64,000 bases of DNA. It comes from Antennarius striatus (taxonomy: Eukaryota; Chordata; Actinopteri; Lophiiformes; Antennariidae). This document shows, in pieces, positions 1 to 13,838 of the stretch. Both the position numbers and the translations under genes were made by a program. Location of the stretch: contig NC_090796.1 of assembly GCF_040054535.1 (NCBI RefSeq), positions 8,616,501-8,680,500 of the forward strand, written 5' to 3'. The notes below the pieces were generated by a model. That model was not told the DNA's origin, searched no databases, and was given only the letters and a program-made list of their open reading frames with translations. How positions within the stretch are numbered: position 1 is the stretch's first letter; each line of letters begins with the position of its first letter.

Positions 1-3000
1 TTGACGCACTTCTGTTATAAATTGCACCACTACAACCTGCTGGACCGGCTCACCTGTGGAAAGTCTGTTCCTTTTTTAAACAGTTAAAGTTCACAGGTTC
101 ACAGCATGGTTTGTAGTTTAATCTGTCTGATGCCCAACTGTGAAGTGAAAACCCAAATGCATGCTGGCATGGAGTTTCTCTCTCTCAGCCATAAATACCA
201 CGACCACAGGAGTTCCACAAGAATACTACTTTGTTTCATATGAAAGTTTATATTAGCATGGGATGGCTCTTTGAGTTGGCACACCCAATTCACAGTGAAC
301 GCAGACATGCTAGCTGAACTTGCAATGGATAAGATAGTGTTCAGAGTCTGTTTAACTTTATCAGACTTTACCAAAATTAACAAGTTACATACCGTTGAAA
401 AGGCAGCACACACATTGGTATGAATAACACCTAGTCAGAAAACCTTCTGATCCGTGCTTAGGGGTAATATCCAAAGCACTCTCCTACTGAATGAGGGATT
501 TGTGCATCTTCAATGAGGTAAATGTGTGCTGCATTACTAAACAAACTTTTGGCCAGACTTTCACTGAATGTAACAGACAGGCAGAATTACAGACACCAAA
601 ATACTACAGATGGTTCTGAGCTATAACTACCAGGTAGCTGTAGATGAGAAATTACAGCCTTGTGTAATTGGAATATATTCGGAGATACAGTCAAAAGCTA
701 AATTAAAAGGTCTCCCGTTCTTTTTAGATAAGGACACAACTTTGCTGCATGACCATATCCTGTCAGCTGCAGATCGACTGAAGCCGATGGTTGGCCTCTG
801 ATGTGGACAAAGTCAATGGTTAACAGTTTGCCGTAATCCCACCCTTTGGGTAGATGACAGACCCTGTTAACTCCATCACTGTTGAATGTCACTTTCATTC
901 TCAACTCCTTTACCACCGTTCGTATAATAAGGTGGAGCACAGTCAGAATTTGGCACAGGATAGTAGGTCTGTCTATCTAGACTAAAGAGGGGAAAATAAT
1001 CAGGCTGCATGGTAAGACAGGTAGCACAACTGCTTTCCCATGCACTCTAATAAAGTAAGGGTGACACAGAGGCAGTGATTGATTTGGGTATTATGTTTTG
1101 GTTCAGCTTCAGGTGCCATGGCTTATAGGTTTGACGAATAAAGGGCTCTCAACACCAAGGTGAGTGGCCCGGGCGACAGCCGGGCCTGACAGACACACAG
1201 ACAAACAGACGTGGAGATGGCTGTGCAAGGGCCTGGGCCTGTGTCGGACTAGACAGAGAGACTGGCGTCAGCTTGACCTGAGAGTCCTGTCAGTGTCAGG
1301 AGTGGCAAGACGAAGGAGATTTGGTGATGGAGAGTTGGAAAAGTATGGGTGAGAAAAGGGAGATTAAGTCTCAAGCTGTTGGGTAAGATGAACAGCAGTG
1401 CAGCAGACAACAAAAAGGACATTTTATGGACTACGACTTTGGACTGCTGGGCCATCTGTCTGAATAAACAAAAGTATGTTAACCACACGTGAGGTATGTC
1501 CTTGAGCAGGAGTCAGGAGAGGATCAGCAGCACAATACATCAAATTCTGGGAACAGTTGTACAAGCAGCTTATAACCAGGATCTCTTGGAAACCATAAAT
1601 CAGACTGACAACAACTCCGATTAGAAATGGATTTTCATAAAGCTGCTCACCTGAGAGACTGGAGTGTTTATGTGAAGCAGGCGGTTGTGTGGGTGAACAG
1701 TTTGTGTATGTATGTGTATTCCTTTACCCTCATCTCACATGCGTGCCCTCCCTTCACCAGCACGATATCAACCAGGCATCAATACACGACGCTATCGTCC
1801 AGTGGCTCTAGCCCGCAGACCCAGGGCCCCAAAACCCACACCTCTCTGTCACCTAGCCTAGACCCAGTCCCCTCTCTCCGGGCCAGTGCTCTCCACAATG
1901 GGCCCTTTGTAAAGTAGTACTATTTAACACAATGTAGGATTGTCAGCCTCCACAGTCCACAGAGCCGCTCCTCCTCTTAACCCTCAACAAGGAAGTGACT
2001 GAGGGACGAGAGGCCCAAACAAATGTCCTTTTGTGATCAGACCATGGAAATTATGAAACTGGTATAAACTTATTCTAGTCTCTGAAGTTGTTCAGACAAC
2101 AATATGAATGGTGTCTCGCTGGGAGTCATTCAGCAGGGCGACAGTGACAAATCAGATAAAACTTCAGTTTCTGTCTGCCAGGCTGGGATGACTGGAGGTC
2201 GTGTGTCACACTCTACATTTCTGATGAAAATACTGTGAAGACTGTCAGAGCAGAAGCTAGATGCATCTCTCCAGCCATCACACAAACCTTTACTGGCATA
2301 TTGTTTTTGTTATGGCAAACATAAACAAGTTATTTTCTGATCTGCTGCATCAAGAACATGCTGTCTATGTTTGCATGATGTAATAAATATCATTCATAAT
2401 CATTAATTTAAAATGTAATTTTGTTTTAGCCCAAAAGACAGCAATATCTTCTTAAAATCTAACAAATAAAAACGCCAAGAAAAGCTTCACGGAGGAATTT
2501 CTCTGCAAAAACAAGTATTTTACATTCTACAAATGTGTATTGTTTATAAATAGCTAAAACCCATCTCTGTCTCCTAAATATTTAGCATCGTACGTTTTTT
2601 AATCTCTGTCCAGATGTGCAGCATTACAGCAGCATTCATTAGGGACTAACTCTTTAGAAACTGGTAAATATTAAGCTCCATTTATGCATGCATCCATGCC
2701 TTTGCACCCTTGGTTTGCTTCACTCCTGGCCTTTCTACAGTTTAGCAAAACATCCCATTTTCCCTTATGACACAGGGAGAGAAATATTTGCTTCTTTTGG
2801 CAGCTTGCTGATGGTCTAACTTTCATTTTTTGTTGTGAAGCAAATTCTCTCTCTATGCAATCAACATTTTTGGGTTGGAAAGCAAGAGTGCAGTTAAACT
2901 GACTCATTCAAATGGAGCACGAAGGAATGAACTGGCATTTAACTATGTCACTTAGTCACAAATTGCAACATCACTCTTCTTTTTCAAATAGTGATCTCCT

Positions 3001-4946
3001 TTAATTTCTTCATCATTTCCTAACTGTAGGAATACATCTAAATCTGTACAAAAAGACCGGTTTAATGATGAACACCTGGAAGCTGATGGCTGACATGTGT
3101 TACTTAGTATTCAGGGTGCCAGTTTGTCTGCCAGCTTTGGTGGTGACAAATTCAAGAGCAACAGCTTCACACATTAAGATACATTATGTTGTTTTAGACA
3201 TGCAACAGTAAGTTCCTGACCTTGCATCTAAAACCAATTTCCTCCAATCTTTGGAGATATCGAAGGGAAAGCAAGGCTGATGAATTGACGCTGCTTTGCC
3301 CTGACTCACGATCGTGGCCTAGAATCGGGTCTCTTCAGGGTCAAACATCCTCTGTTCATTACCGATAGCAGCAATTGTGCAATGAATCTTTCCTTAGCAA
3401 CTTGGGACAACAAAGACAAACAGACATCTCTGATACCAGTGAGTACGCCAGCAACCAGCTGCAAGGAAATATCCTCAGGTGCCAGATGGATGGAGTCACC
3501 TCCAGTCTTAAAGCAGAATATCAAAAAGTCTATGTCCTTCCTCAACCAACATTAATCATGCAAACATAGACATAAATAACAATCAGTCCAGGAAGCAGAG
3601 CTGATGGATTGGACAGAGACAAGATTATAATCATCAATGTTCTGAAGTATTTGGCCTCCTATAATTTTATCATAGTATTGCAGCCTGGGTAAGCCATTGC
3701 AATCACGCATGATATTTACTTTAGCTTTGGCTGTAATACCAGGCCTAAACCCTTGGCCTGTACTTTAGACAAACATATAGCTCTATAAAAAGCCATATGG
3801 TGGATATCTGACATCTCTGCTGTAGGCTTTCTGTTCAGTCCTCTAGGCACCCTCTGATACACGTCACTCCACTGGTATGGTTAAAGGAATTCAGATTGAC
3901 ACAAAAAGCTGCTTTGAGCCTGGTTAGGCAGCAACAACACCAACTCAATGTGAAATTCTGAAGAGACCAAATAATAAAAACACTAAATCACAACACATTT
4001 CACACATATTTGCAGCCGGTATTTCAGAGTGGGCTGTGGGTGGTAGAGGTACTGAACGGTGAGAAGATGTGGGTGGCAGAACACTGCTAGGCAGCCAGCA
4101 GTCGATAAATGCAGAGGAGGAGGAAGATGAGGGAGAGTTGGAGGATGAAGACCTGCTTGTATAACAGGGTGCTTATCAAATGGCAGCTACAATTGTACAG
4201 TCGGTCAATCAGATGCAAATGCACCAACAATGAACAGAATCGTTCCCATTTCAAGGGATAATAAATTAACACATGCTGTTTATTGATTGTACGTTCTTTT
4301 CTTATTTTATTATGTCTATTAATGTACAGGAATGTCAAAGAAGCTTTGAGACAGTGAGTGTTTATGTAATGCATAATGTTATATCAGTAATTACTGAGAT
4401 AGGCAGAGCGTAGAGCAAGCCAGACAGCCTGGGTTGGGGTGGTGACGGAGGAGAAAGGCCGGCTGGAGAAACAGGTGGTACGATCGAGTTGTGTCATGTT
4501 GCATTGGCTGTTGAGACTCTGCATGTCTGCAGAGAATAATTGTGAGTGTGATTTCCCAGACTTGAAGCATTTTCCTTTTTTTGCTATTCAACAGTAACAG
4601 TTATTGAATCTGCTTCTTCCCTTCAAGTTGATCCTGTCAACAAAGAATAGAGCATGGACTTACATACTTTATATTAGTTTTTTTGTAGTCTAACCACTCC
4701 AAAAGGTCTTTCGAGCCCTTTCCATATTAATCCATAGATGGACAGCAGAGACTTCCAGACAAGATTGACAATCTGCTAAGCAGGAGCAAAAAGGAAAGAT
4801 GGAAGTGATACATATGAGAATATTTTTTCCAACCCAGCAGAACTGGATGATTTAAAAAGTAGCAGCTCAAAGGAGAAGAAAATAAACTGGAATGTCTTGA
4901 AATTGGGGAGACAGGACAAAATCAAGGAGCTCCTGATCTTCTAAAT

Positions 4947-5430
4947 CTGGGGGCTCCAAACTTTTTCCTGTAACAGCCACATAACTTTTCCCTTCTCTGA
5001 TGGGGCGCCTAGTTGACTAAGTCGCACACCGAACTTCACCTTCAACTTCAGCATTTCCAGTTTTTCCACACACCTTTCAACTGGGAACGGGACCGCTGGG
5101 TTCTCTGAAGAGGGGTTGTAGGTAGCAGGGAGATGGACGAAGTTGTTTTTTGCACTTGTTCCAAAACCAGCAGTAGGCTTCACCTCAAATGCTTTTAAGT
5201 GAGAATACATGTTGCAAATGAATTTCCTCTGGCCTGGTAGCTTCAAGTTAAAACTGTTCAGAATTTTTGACACATCTGTTAAAAACGCAAGGTGCCATTT
5301 CCACTCTGGATCGATCAGCTCTGGAACTGTTTGTCAGGGGCAGGGCAATTTTCTGGTACTGTTTAGGGGGCCGTGTCAGATGTGGAAGCGGGCTGCATCT
5401 GGCCCGCGGGCCTTAGTTTGGGGACTACTG
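4947..5430 (-). mobile_element. hAT (Charlie-like) transposon remnant, internally deleted
   Basis: The two ends form an imperfect inverted repeat: CTGGGGGCTCCAAAC at the left, and CAGTAGTCCCCAAAC when the right end is read on the other strand. They are flanked by a degraded 8-bp duplication, TTCTAAAT and CTCTAAGC, which fits the nTCTAnnn preference of Charlie-type hAT elements. A 110-residue open frame on the minus strand (4,941-5,273) reads like part of a hAT transposase of the type domesticated in GTF2IRD2, with a KLPGQRKFICNMYSHLKAF segment. At 484 bp it is far shorter than an autonomous hAT and cannot be active. Confidence 0.75.
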
Positions 5431-5689
5431 CTCTAAGCCTATGATAAGACCATGACCTATGACATGCCAAAGGTAATCATCATTTACAAGTGCTGCTAAA
5501 CATACATGTAAAACACTGCATGGATGCCAACAGTGCTGTGTTGTATGTTGGCATTTTTTTGTTTGTGGAACACAGGATGCTATTTAAACACAGAAACTTT
5601 CAGTTCAGTGGAAATGGAAAAAAAGGTCATAGGTCTTTGTTGTGTATCTCCCCATAAAAGGGTCTGAGTGAGACCATTGTGTGTCCATG

Positions 5690-5811
5690 GGAAGACTGCG
5701 GCTCAGGAGGTGGAACGGTCAAATGGTCGTAGGTTCAAACCCCTGGTCCCAGAAGTCTACATGGCCTGGAGCAAGATACTGAACTTGGCTTCAACGGCTG
5801 TCCAGTTGGAA

Positions 5812-5889
<78 letters not shown>

Positions 5890-5950
5890 GGTGAGTGCTG
5901 TCTGTGACAACAGTTGCTTTTAGTCTAAGGTTTGAGTTTCGACATGAGTT
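5690..5950 (+). mobile_element. tRNA-derived SINE with expanded TG tract
   Basis: The head has an A-box-like GCGGCTCAGGAGGTGGAACG and a B-box-like GTAGGTTCAAACCCC, the internal promoter pair of tRNA-derived SINEs. The body that follows (GAGCAAGATACTGAAC, then GTGAATGGGTGAGTGCTGT) is familiar from many fish SINEs. A long TG tract sits between body and tail, where these SINEs often carry a short TG run. The exact family name is not assigned. Confidence 0.7.
5816..5884. repeat. (TG)n microsatellite
   Basis: About 34 uninterrupted TG units inside the SINE. Confidence 0.98.
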
Positions 5951-8900
5951 GGCTATGCAAGAGGTTTGGAACTGGTTATGGCTTGTTTTTTTTAACATTG
6001 TTAAAATTGGGCCACTTATTCCATGAACTTTCTGAAAAACAGACAAAAATTAATACAATCATTCTACTGTATATCTGTGTGACAGATATCAAACTATGCT
6101 GTCAACATTTTTCACAATGGACTCCCATCATTAGCTTGATGCATACCCTGAAAGTAAGTTACTGCTGCTCATAACATCATACTATGCATACTACTGTATA
6201 CTGCCACACTACTGTAAAATATGCAACAGGTATAAACATATCTGAATGTTGTTGGAAGTTTTAATATAATTATTATTAGTCTATGCTGAATATTCTTACA
6301 CTTTCTCAAATACAGAACCAGTCACCCACCAACTGGACGCAGTAAATCCTAGAACTAATAGCACTTAAATACTGTTTTTACACTCACCAAAAAAATAAAT
6401 AAATAAATGAAATGAAAAAGTGTAGCTCAAAGATCACCAAGTGTTCTGCTCAGATTGCTACAGCATCACACTGTGCTTTCAAACACAACTCTATGATGAA
6501 GTTACATAAGACCTGCAGTCAGCCTTAAGACCACAAATCTTCCAAAGCCTTGCTAAGTCAATGCAAATTAGCCTATCAGGCAGAAAGGAAGGGTAACAAG
6601 TTAAGGATAGGAAAATGCAACTTTGACAATTCACCTAATGGTTCCGGAGAAAGCTGTTTTTTCAAAAGGCTGAAGAGCAGCCTTGTGCAGAACGAGTCTG
6701 CATGTGGGTAGAGCACCTGCCAGAAACTGGGCTGACAGCAGATATTTTTAGAGTCTATTCATCTGGTAACAAAAACCTAATTAATTTCCTGATTTGTTTT
6801 GTGTCCAAGGACCAATTAAAAATTCAGAATTTCAAAACTGGTAGCAATTAAACAACTTTGCTCTCGCAGTTCTTCGAAAGCATTTCACATTTTCATCTAA
6901 TGCTTTCCACAAAGAAAAACAACAAATCCAAAATGTTTTCATACATGAAATGATAAGTAATGAACAACTGTGTCAAAAACGGCCAATGTCTATCGAAAGA
7001 ATAAGTAGTACTGTACAAAACACTGGGTCAGTTAGTACTCAAAAGTTATTGAAGCTCATTCATTAACATGCTGACTCGTATCAGTTGAAAAATATAAAAT
7101 AAATAACATCAACAACAACCAAAATGATTTAAGGGTTTGTACCTGGATTCAGGTACGCTAATGTTCTGGCCTATTTCAGCTTATCAGCATCTCAAGCCTG
7201 CGTCAACAACTGAGCACACAGTGTACAGGAACAGCACAAAGTTGACCAAGAAAACAAGACGGCTTGGTTTCATATCCATGGAATATAAGATACAGTATCT
7301 TACCCATGTCATTATTTCTACGTCAACTCTCATCAAATACAGACCAATAATTTATTGCTTGTTTTACATATTATCCAAACTTGCATTCATACTGTAGGCA
7401 TTATTTACAAAGAAACTGCCATTTGGACATTTAACAGCTGAGAAAATATACAAAGAGAAGTTAATAATGTACTTACTTTCTATAAATACCTTTGCTACGG
7501 TGCCCTGAATTTAACACGTGGTTGGAGATACAGGTCTCTGAACTGAGGTTAAGGGAACTCCAATAGACTGGCACCTGTTTTAACTCTGACAGATATTAAA
7601 CTGCAGCTGTGAATTCTGCAGGCCATCACAAGGCAGCAGTCTTTTAGGCTACATACACACTTGTTAGGTCCATGAGACTGTTCTCAAAGTAACCTAAGAA
7701 TTTGAATTCTGATTTTTTTTCCTTAGGTGAGTTTTGGTTATCTTGAGGGTTCACATTCTGTATCTGGCTCTAATGTGAAAGCATCTGTCCCTCTGAAAGG
7801 GAAGGAATGCACACATTAGAGCACTTCTGCACAAATTTGTGTTATCAACAATAAAAAAGGGTAGGGTATTCAAACTCAAATAGATGCAAAAGGAGTGGAG
7901 GTCTGCGTGACATTTTGCTCTGAAGGATGCCAAACATGGTTAACCGTTGAACAGATGGTGGACTGTTGACTGTCTGCACTTCTGTGAAAATCTCTCATCT
8001 CAGGCTGTTTGCTTTTGCTGGGGTGCATTGATGGAGGCAGTGCTCACATGCATACTCGCCCTGCACTCATTCACTAATATATTAACACTATCTTCTGAAG
8101 CAAAATCTGATGCAGACGGTTGTTATGAGCATGTCTGTGGCAGTGGGGTTTGTTTACAGCTCAGCGACAGCAGAGAAAGTGGGGTGGCTCAGGGGATTGG
8201 ACTTAAAATACAGGAGTTATAGTTTAAGAAAAGGAACTGACAAATCACATCTTCATCTAAGTGTGAAGTACAACCTCAATATACTGGTGAGTTACAGTGG
8301 TATTTATCTCTGGTCAATTACCTTCAGCAATGTTTTCACTTTCTTGAATTGGAAATGCCTCTCAGTGTCGCTACACACCAACGATCGCACATTCAGACAC
8401 ATACCGAGTTACCCCACTGTTTTATTAGTGCCTGTCTCAGAGCTGGCTAACCCTTCACCCTGATGCTTTAAATGAAACCTTTTGTCAGTGTCCTGGTCCA
8501 GTGTTTAGAACAAACTGAGCGAGCAGTCCATCAGGCCATGTTTGGCTTTATAGACAGAGAGGGATTGGGGGAGAAAAGTTATACTTCTGGGTGCTCTCTC
8601 CAACACAAATGATTTATTGGTCAGTGAAAACTGGAGTGAAAGACAGAGATATGCAATAATGGCAGAATAATAGAAAGTAGGGACGCAAAAGGAAGAGAAC
8701 ATGAATTGACTGAGTAATGGGAAAGTAAAAGTGAGGACTATGGAACTGACAGTGGACATTGGTTAAGCCAAAGCCTCCTGGAGCCAGCCTTTCTTTGGAT
8801 AATGAATAGCTGGAAATCAGTAAAAGGAACAAGAAAATGAAGAACAGTGCAAAGAGAAAGATGGTCAAAAGAGATCCTGGTACAAAAAAAGAGCCTTTTC

Positions 8901-11900
8901 AGGAATTGGCATTATCACACAGTAAACCACCATTTTTGCTCAACCTAAAATGACCATAAGATGAGTTAAATAATGGAAGGAGTTTAAACTATCATTTCAA
9001 TTCCACGGAAAACCAGTAGCGTATGAGGGACAATTTACTTTGAGCAATATAGTACTATTTTACTCAAGGTGCTGATGTACCCAGTGCCCTGTGTTAAATG
9101 ATCCTGTCCACAGCCTCATGCAATGGTGCACCCTAATATAATAACAGACCAGAGGATTAAACAGAAGGACTGTCTTTCCTTTGTGTATAGCCTACATGAG
9201 CTGAAGCAGCGCGAAAACCAATCCCTGTCCTTCTCATTTCATCCCTGACAGTTTAGAACAAGCATAAACAAAAACACAATTTAGTTTCATATCAGCAGGG
9301 TCCATGTGTCCTGGCAGTTTATCATGAGTGTCTCTATATTAATGAATGCAACACTTTAAAAAGCAATGAAGTCGACAAAAGTGATGCAATGAAAACGGAT
9401 ATTTCCAAATAATTTTATTTTGACTTTGTTCTATGTTAGAAAAGGGCTACTCTATTTCTGACTCAAGAAATGAAAGTATTCAAACAGAGAAGATTTTTAT
9501 CTGAGCCACATCCGGGATGGTGTGGAGACTAAAGTCAAAGAAAAAAATTGAAGAGCATGGATAAGAAAGAAGAGACTGGAGGGTCAGGCTAAAAGGCTTT
9601 TGTTCAGCTTCACCATACTCTCCTGGTAATAGTAAATCAAGTCAAGTAAAGCACTCAGACTGGAAAGTGAGCATGCAAACGGGTTCACTTGGGAGGACAG
9701 CAAGACCCTTGATTAACAATCAGAAGGAATAGGTGGATGAAAACCTTTGCTTTGCTTGGTCACTGGCAATTGCTTGGTCACTGAATACAATATTCCTTGA
9801 CATAGAGAAGAAAAAAAAAACTAGTACTAGTTTAAGTTACAAGCCTACAAATTTCCAAGTTTTCTGAGGCACTTGCAAGGACACTTCCATATAACAGTTT
9901 TCCTAATAAAATTTCATCTGAAAGCAGTGGGCGTGGGATAGCAATTTTAAAATCTATACTCCCACAAATTGACATGTTCACACTGGATCTTGTGCTCATA
10001 AGGTGGCCTGTTGCAACACCGTACAGAGAAGAAGCATCACTTTATTATTATACCACTCATTTTATTAGCTATTACTTCTGCCCTGCAGTCTTTGTTCCTG
10101 CTGAATCATTCGGGGCCTCTGTAGAGGGTAGACTACCACCCTAGAAGCCAATCATAAGTTACAATGTGCAGTACGATCATGCTACAACCTTCCTCTTAGT
10201 GTTTTTATTTCAACAAAGGTATGCTGGGAAAATTAGGAAAACCGTTCAATTAAAGCTAGGCAGAAACATTTGCATAGCTTTGCAATACAGTACTATCTTG
10301 AGTACCTACAAGCTGCTTGCCATCAATTTTTTTTGAAATACGAGCCATCAGCCTGTCCATACGTTTCTAAACATAAGAGTAAAATCTGAGATACGCACCA
10401 TGTTTCAGGACACTACCACAAGTTGGCGGATGGATATAACATCAGCTAAGACCAGATCTTGTTCTCCTTTGTACTGCGCATTCTCATGGCTTTTGTCTTT
10501 CTTTTTACACTTATCATTCTTTATGCAACTTATATATAAATAATTATTCACAGGTAAAGTATGCACGTCTATTTGTTGATAAAAATGTGTTTTTTGTCAT
10601 AATTTACAGGGTTTTGGGATGTTTTACAAGGGTGTTTGAGTTACAAGTTGTTTGACTTATGACTCAAGTCACGGAACGTATTAAACCCATACCTCAAGGT
10701 ACTAACGTAACTCTTTACGAGAGTGAGAAAGCTGGGAGGAGCATTTGTTATTGTACTTAAATGCCATATTGGTTGTGATTTTACAAAAGTTTGCTAAAAT
10801 TATTGCAAGCTGGAGTGTGAGGGACTGGCATCACTCAGGATCTTTAAACATTCAAACAACTTTGTGCCAACTGGTATGAGCACTTCTCAAATCAACGAAT
10901 CCCTGCATTGATCTATAAACAATTGCTTTTTTAATCAAATCATTTTTATCAGATAAACACTGATTCAATGAATGAATGAATAATCATTGACAGCATTCCT
11001 CAATTTATTGCAATGTGTGACTAGCCCACTACAACGGCAGCTACAGCACACACATTGTTTGGTGTGCAATGTGAATCAAGTGCATTTGACTGAATTTGCT
11101 GTGCAAAATGATGAACTTAATGGTTCCTGGTAACACTTTAAGGACGCTGTTATTGCTACTGATGTTTTGTTTTTGTTTTTTTCATACCCAGCACTAGTGG
11201 TAAGATTCCCCTGACTAAGTTTGTACTTGTCAAGGACATGGTCAGCAGGAATACAGAAGTCTAAACAGAATTAAAATGGTGAAACATCCTCAAAAAATTC
11301 ATCATTTCAGTAAAAGAAAAAAAATGGGAGATGGGAGAGTTCTTTATTAACACACTACAGTGGGAGTCAGCTTTGGAACAGTTAGTGTTGTAGACCTTGA
11401 TGATTACAAGCTGTATGACTGGGTGTTCCCATGGTTTTGTGGCTTTGTGCAATTGCAACAGTGACCCCACTGTAATCCATGGCTGTTTACATTCCAGTAG
11501 ATCAGTTCCTACTGGAACCATGGGGAAGGAAGGGCAGGGGTTAAAGAAGACTCTCACGCACCATATCTCTACAAAACCAACACATGCCTCACCCAGGACC
11601 AACACTTGGTAAACAAAACATAATGTTCCAATAAGGAAGGCTTGCACTGTTTTATTGACATGAGCAGTGACCAACATCTCCTTTAAATCATCTGCCTCTC
11701 CCACCACTCTGTCTTCAGTCCTAAATAGTCATCTTTCTATCACTCTACTTTGCTCTATAACACACACCTATGTACTCCATGCAATTTTCACTTCCCTCTT
11801 CAGTTTATTTCCTATAAATTACTTTAAATGGTGGACAAAGATGCTCCACTTCTCCAGACTTAATTTGATGGGGCAGGTAAATCAGCTTCTGCATATTTCC

Positions 11901-13117
11901 TGCATAGATTTCCTGAAGATTGCAACATAGCTAAAAGGCCTTACCCAGTCATCCATTCCAATAGAAAACTCTAATTCTCAGAAAAAGAGAGAAAATAACT
12001 TTGAAAATGCTTAAAAATAACCCATAATTCATGTTCCACAAAAGGAAAAAAGGGGGAGAGGGTTTAAGCATGTGTCAGCATGTTAACGGGTCGTATGAGT
12101 ATGAGGTCAAACACTTTGTTGAGGTTGTATATGTTCCTGTCTGGAAGATTCTGGAGAAAGGCAGCAGATTGCCTCAAGATTAAGGAATGCACAAATGCGT
12201 AAGAAATTGAGGAACTTTGTCAAAACTCTCCGTTCTTGGACACTGCTATGGGGCAGGGGTACACTAGGTGAATTCCAGAAAACACAGGAAATTCACTGAG
12301 CAAAGATGAAACGAGAATGACTTCAAGAGCCGAAACACTGCTAGAACATGATGTTCTCCTTGGAATAACAAGGGATAAGGTTATGATACGGAGTCAATTG
12401 CAGTCAAATGTAATTCAAGTCACTGAATGGGTCATTTGTGTAATACAACCTCTTTTTATTCTGTATATTGCCTTTCAGCCTGCACTAAAATGTCTCATAT
12501 ATTAAAAGACATGCATGTATGTTCATCACTTTTTCCAGCAATGTGAAGTACGATTGATGTCCTGGGAGCATTTCAGTAAAGAAACAGGTACAAATAACAT
12601 ATTTAAGCTGTGTCTGTTCATGCAATTAATTTTTCAAGGAAGGGAGACAAAAATATACCCATACATCCCATAATATCAAAATGCATCTCTCCAGTACAAG
12701 GGGGATGAGTCCATAAAGTTTCCTAAAGAATATATTGAAGCGTTTTATGTTGAATTATGTTCCATCTGAGACAAATCCCACTCATAATGTGCCCAACTTC
12801 AAATTGTAACCATGGAAATGAAAAAACACAAAAAATAAATAGTTATGAATTTGACTGCAGAAAGCTTTGTGACAAAAATTCTACGGCAGATTTTGAAACA
12901 AAACAAGACAGACAAATGGATGACTGAAATCCTATGTGCCCAAACTTAATTCACTGGTGTCAAATACCGATGATATATCGTAGACAATCCACCCTTACTG
13001 TAATTCAGGCATTTCATTTTCTTTGTCTAAAGCTTCAAAAAAACTCAAGCTGTGATTTAATGGCAGCTGAAGAACCACAACAGACATGGGAAAGATGGTA
13101 ATTCAGCTCATTCGAAG

Positions 13118-13118
<1 letters not shown>

Positions 13119-13144
<26 letters not shown>
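13119..13144. repeat. (TG)n microsatellite
   Basis: About 13 TG units in mprip intron 3. Confidence 0.95.
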
Positions 13145-13148
<4 letters not shown>

Positions 13149-13824
13149 TAGCTTAACACATGGTCAAGGGCTTCTAGGTGTTGTGTGGGGCATTTAGGAT
13201 GACATAGTGAAGCAGTCATTATTGTGTGGGTGTTGATCTTTTTAACTAGCGCTGATGTCATGAAGTGGCTTTTTGTGGAGCTGGAGCGTTCTTTACACCC
13301 ACATACCCACCTCACCATGAGGTGATAATGGATTTTTTTGTGTGTATGCATGTTTTCTCACAGTACCTAACCATCGCCCAGCTGTTTTAATGGTCTCAGT
13401 ACATGTTGTTCGTTTGGACTAGTTTTGCCCCCGCTAAAGGGGTTATGTAGGGTTATGGCATTTCACACATGCTTTTCCGAGGCCTTTAAGGTGTAGATTT
13501 CTTTTCTTTATTAATTTTATTATTGTCATTTTAATCTATGTACATTCTTATATTTGTTTTCAACATTTATTAATTTTCAGACCAGTAGTATTCATTTAAA
13601 ATGACTAAATCCAAAACGGTGTTTGTCCCCTGCTACTGTATAAACGCTCGTCGAACATTTGACTGAGCCGAGAGACGACTGCAGCCCACACACTCGTGCT
13701 CTGCTTCTAGAATGTTCTGTTCTGTTTCCATACAGTTAGAGACAGCAAGAGCTCTCCACACAGAGAATAACTGTCCCATAATACACATGCCATGGTCAAC
13801 TTGTGGGACAAAGGGACAAAACAT

Positions 13825-13838
13825 GTTGCCTTGGCAAC
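13825..13838. promoter_or_regulatory. Perfect palindromic X-box (RFX site)
   Basis: GTTGCCTTGGCAAC is a perfect inverted repeat that fits the RFX X-box (GTnRCC, short spacer, GGYAAC). RFX factors drive ciliary genes from such sites, usually within about 150 bp of the start. On the plus strand an ATG in good context (ACAATGG, A at 13,921) lies 82 bp downstream and is followed at once by a donor-like GTGAGT. I found no convincing further exons on the plus strand, so a hosted ciliary gene is only a possibility. The site may instead be an intronic mprip enhancer. Confidence 0.45.

Noticed and set aside
99-413. 104-residue minus-strand frame at the window start, tested as an mprip exon
   Set aside because: The translation does not match MPRIP after the first PH segment and has no flanking splice pattern in the right phase.
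5690-5760. tRNA gene suggested by A-box-like and B-box-like sequences
   Set aside because: It does not fold as a tRNA, and the context matches a SINE derived from tRNA.
11261-11707. 148-residue minus-strand frame
   Set aside because: No family motif, no splice-bounded structure, and an unlikely composition. It may be an old repeat but cannot be supported as a gene.
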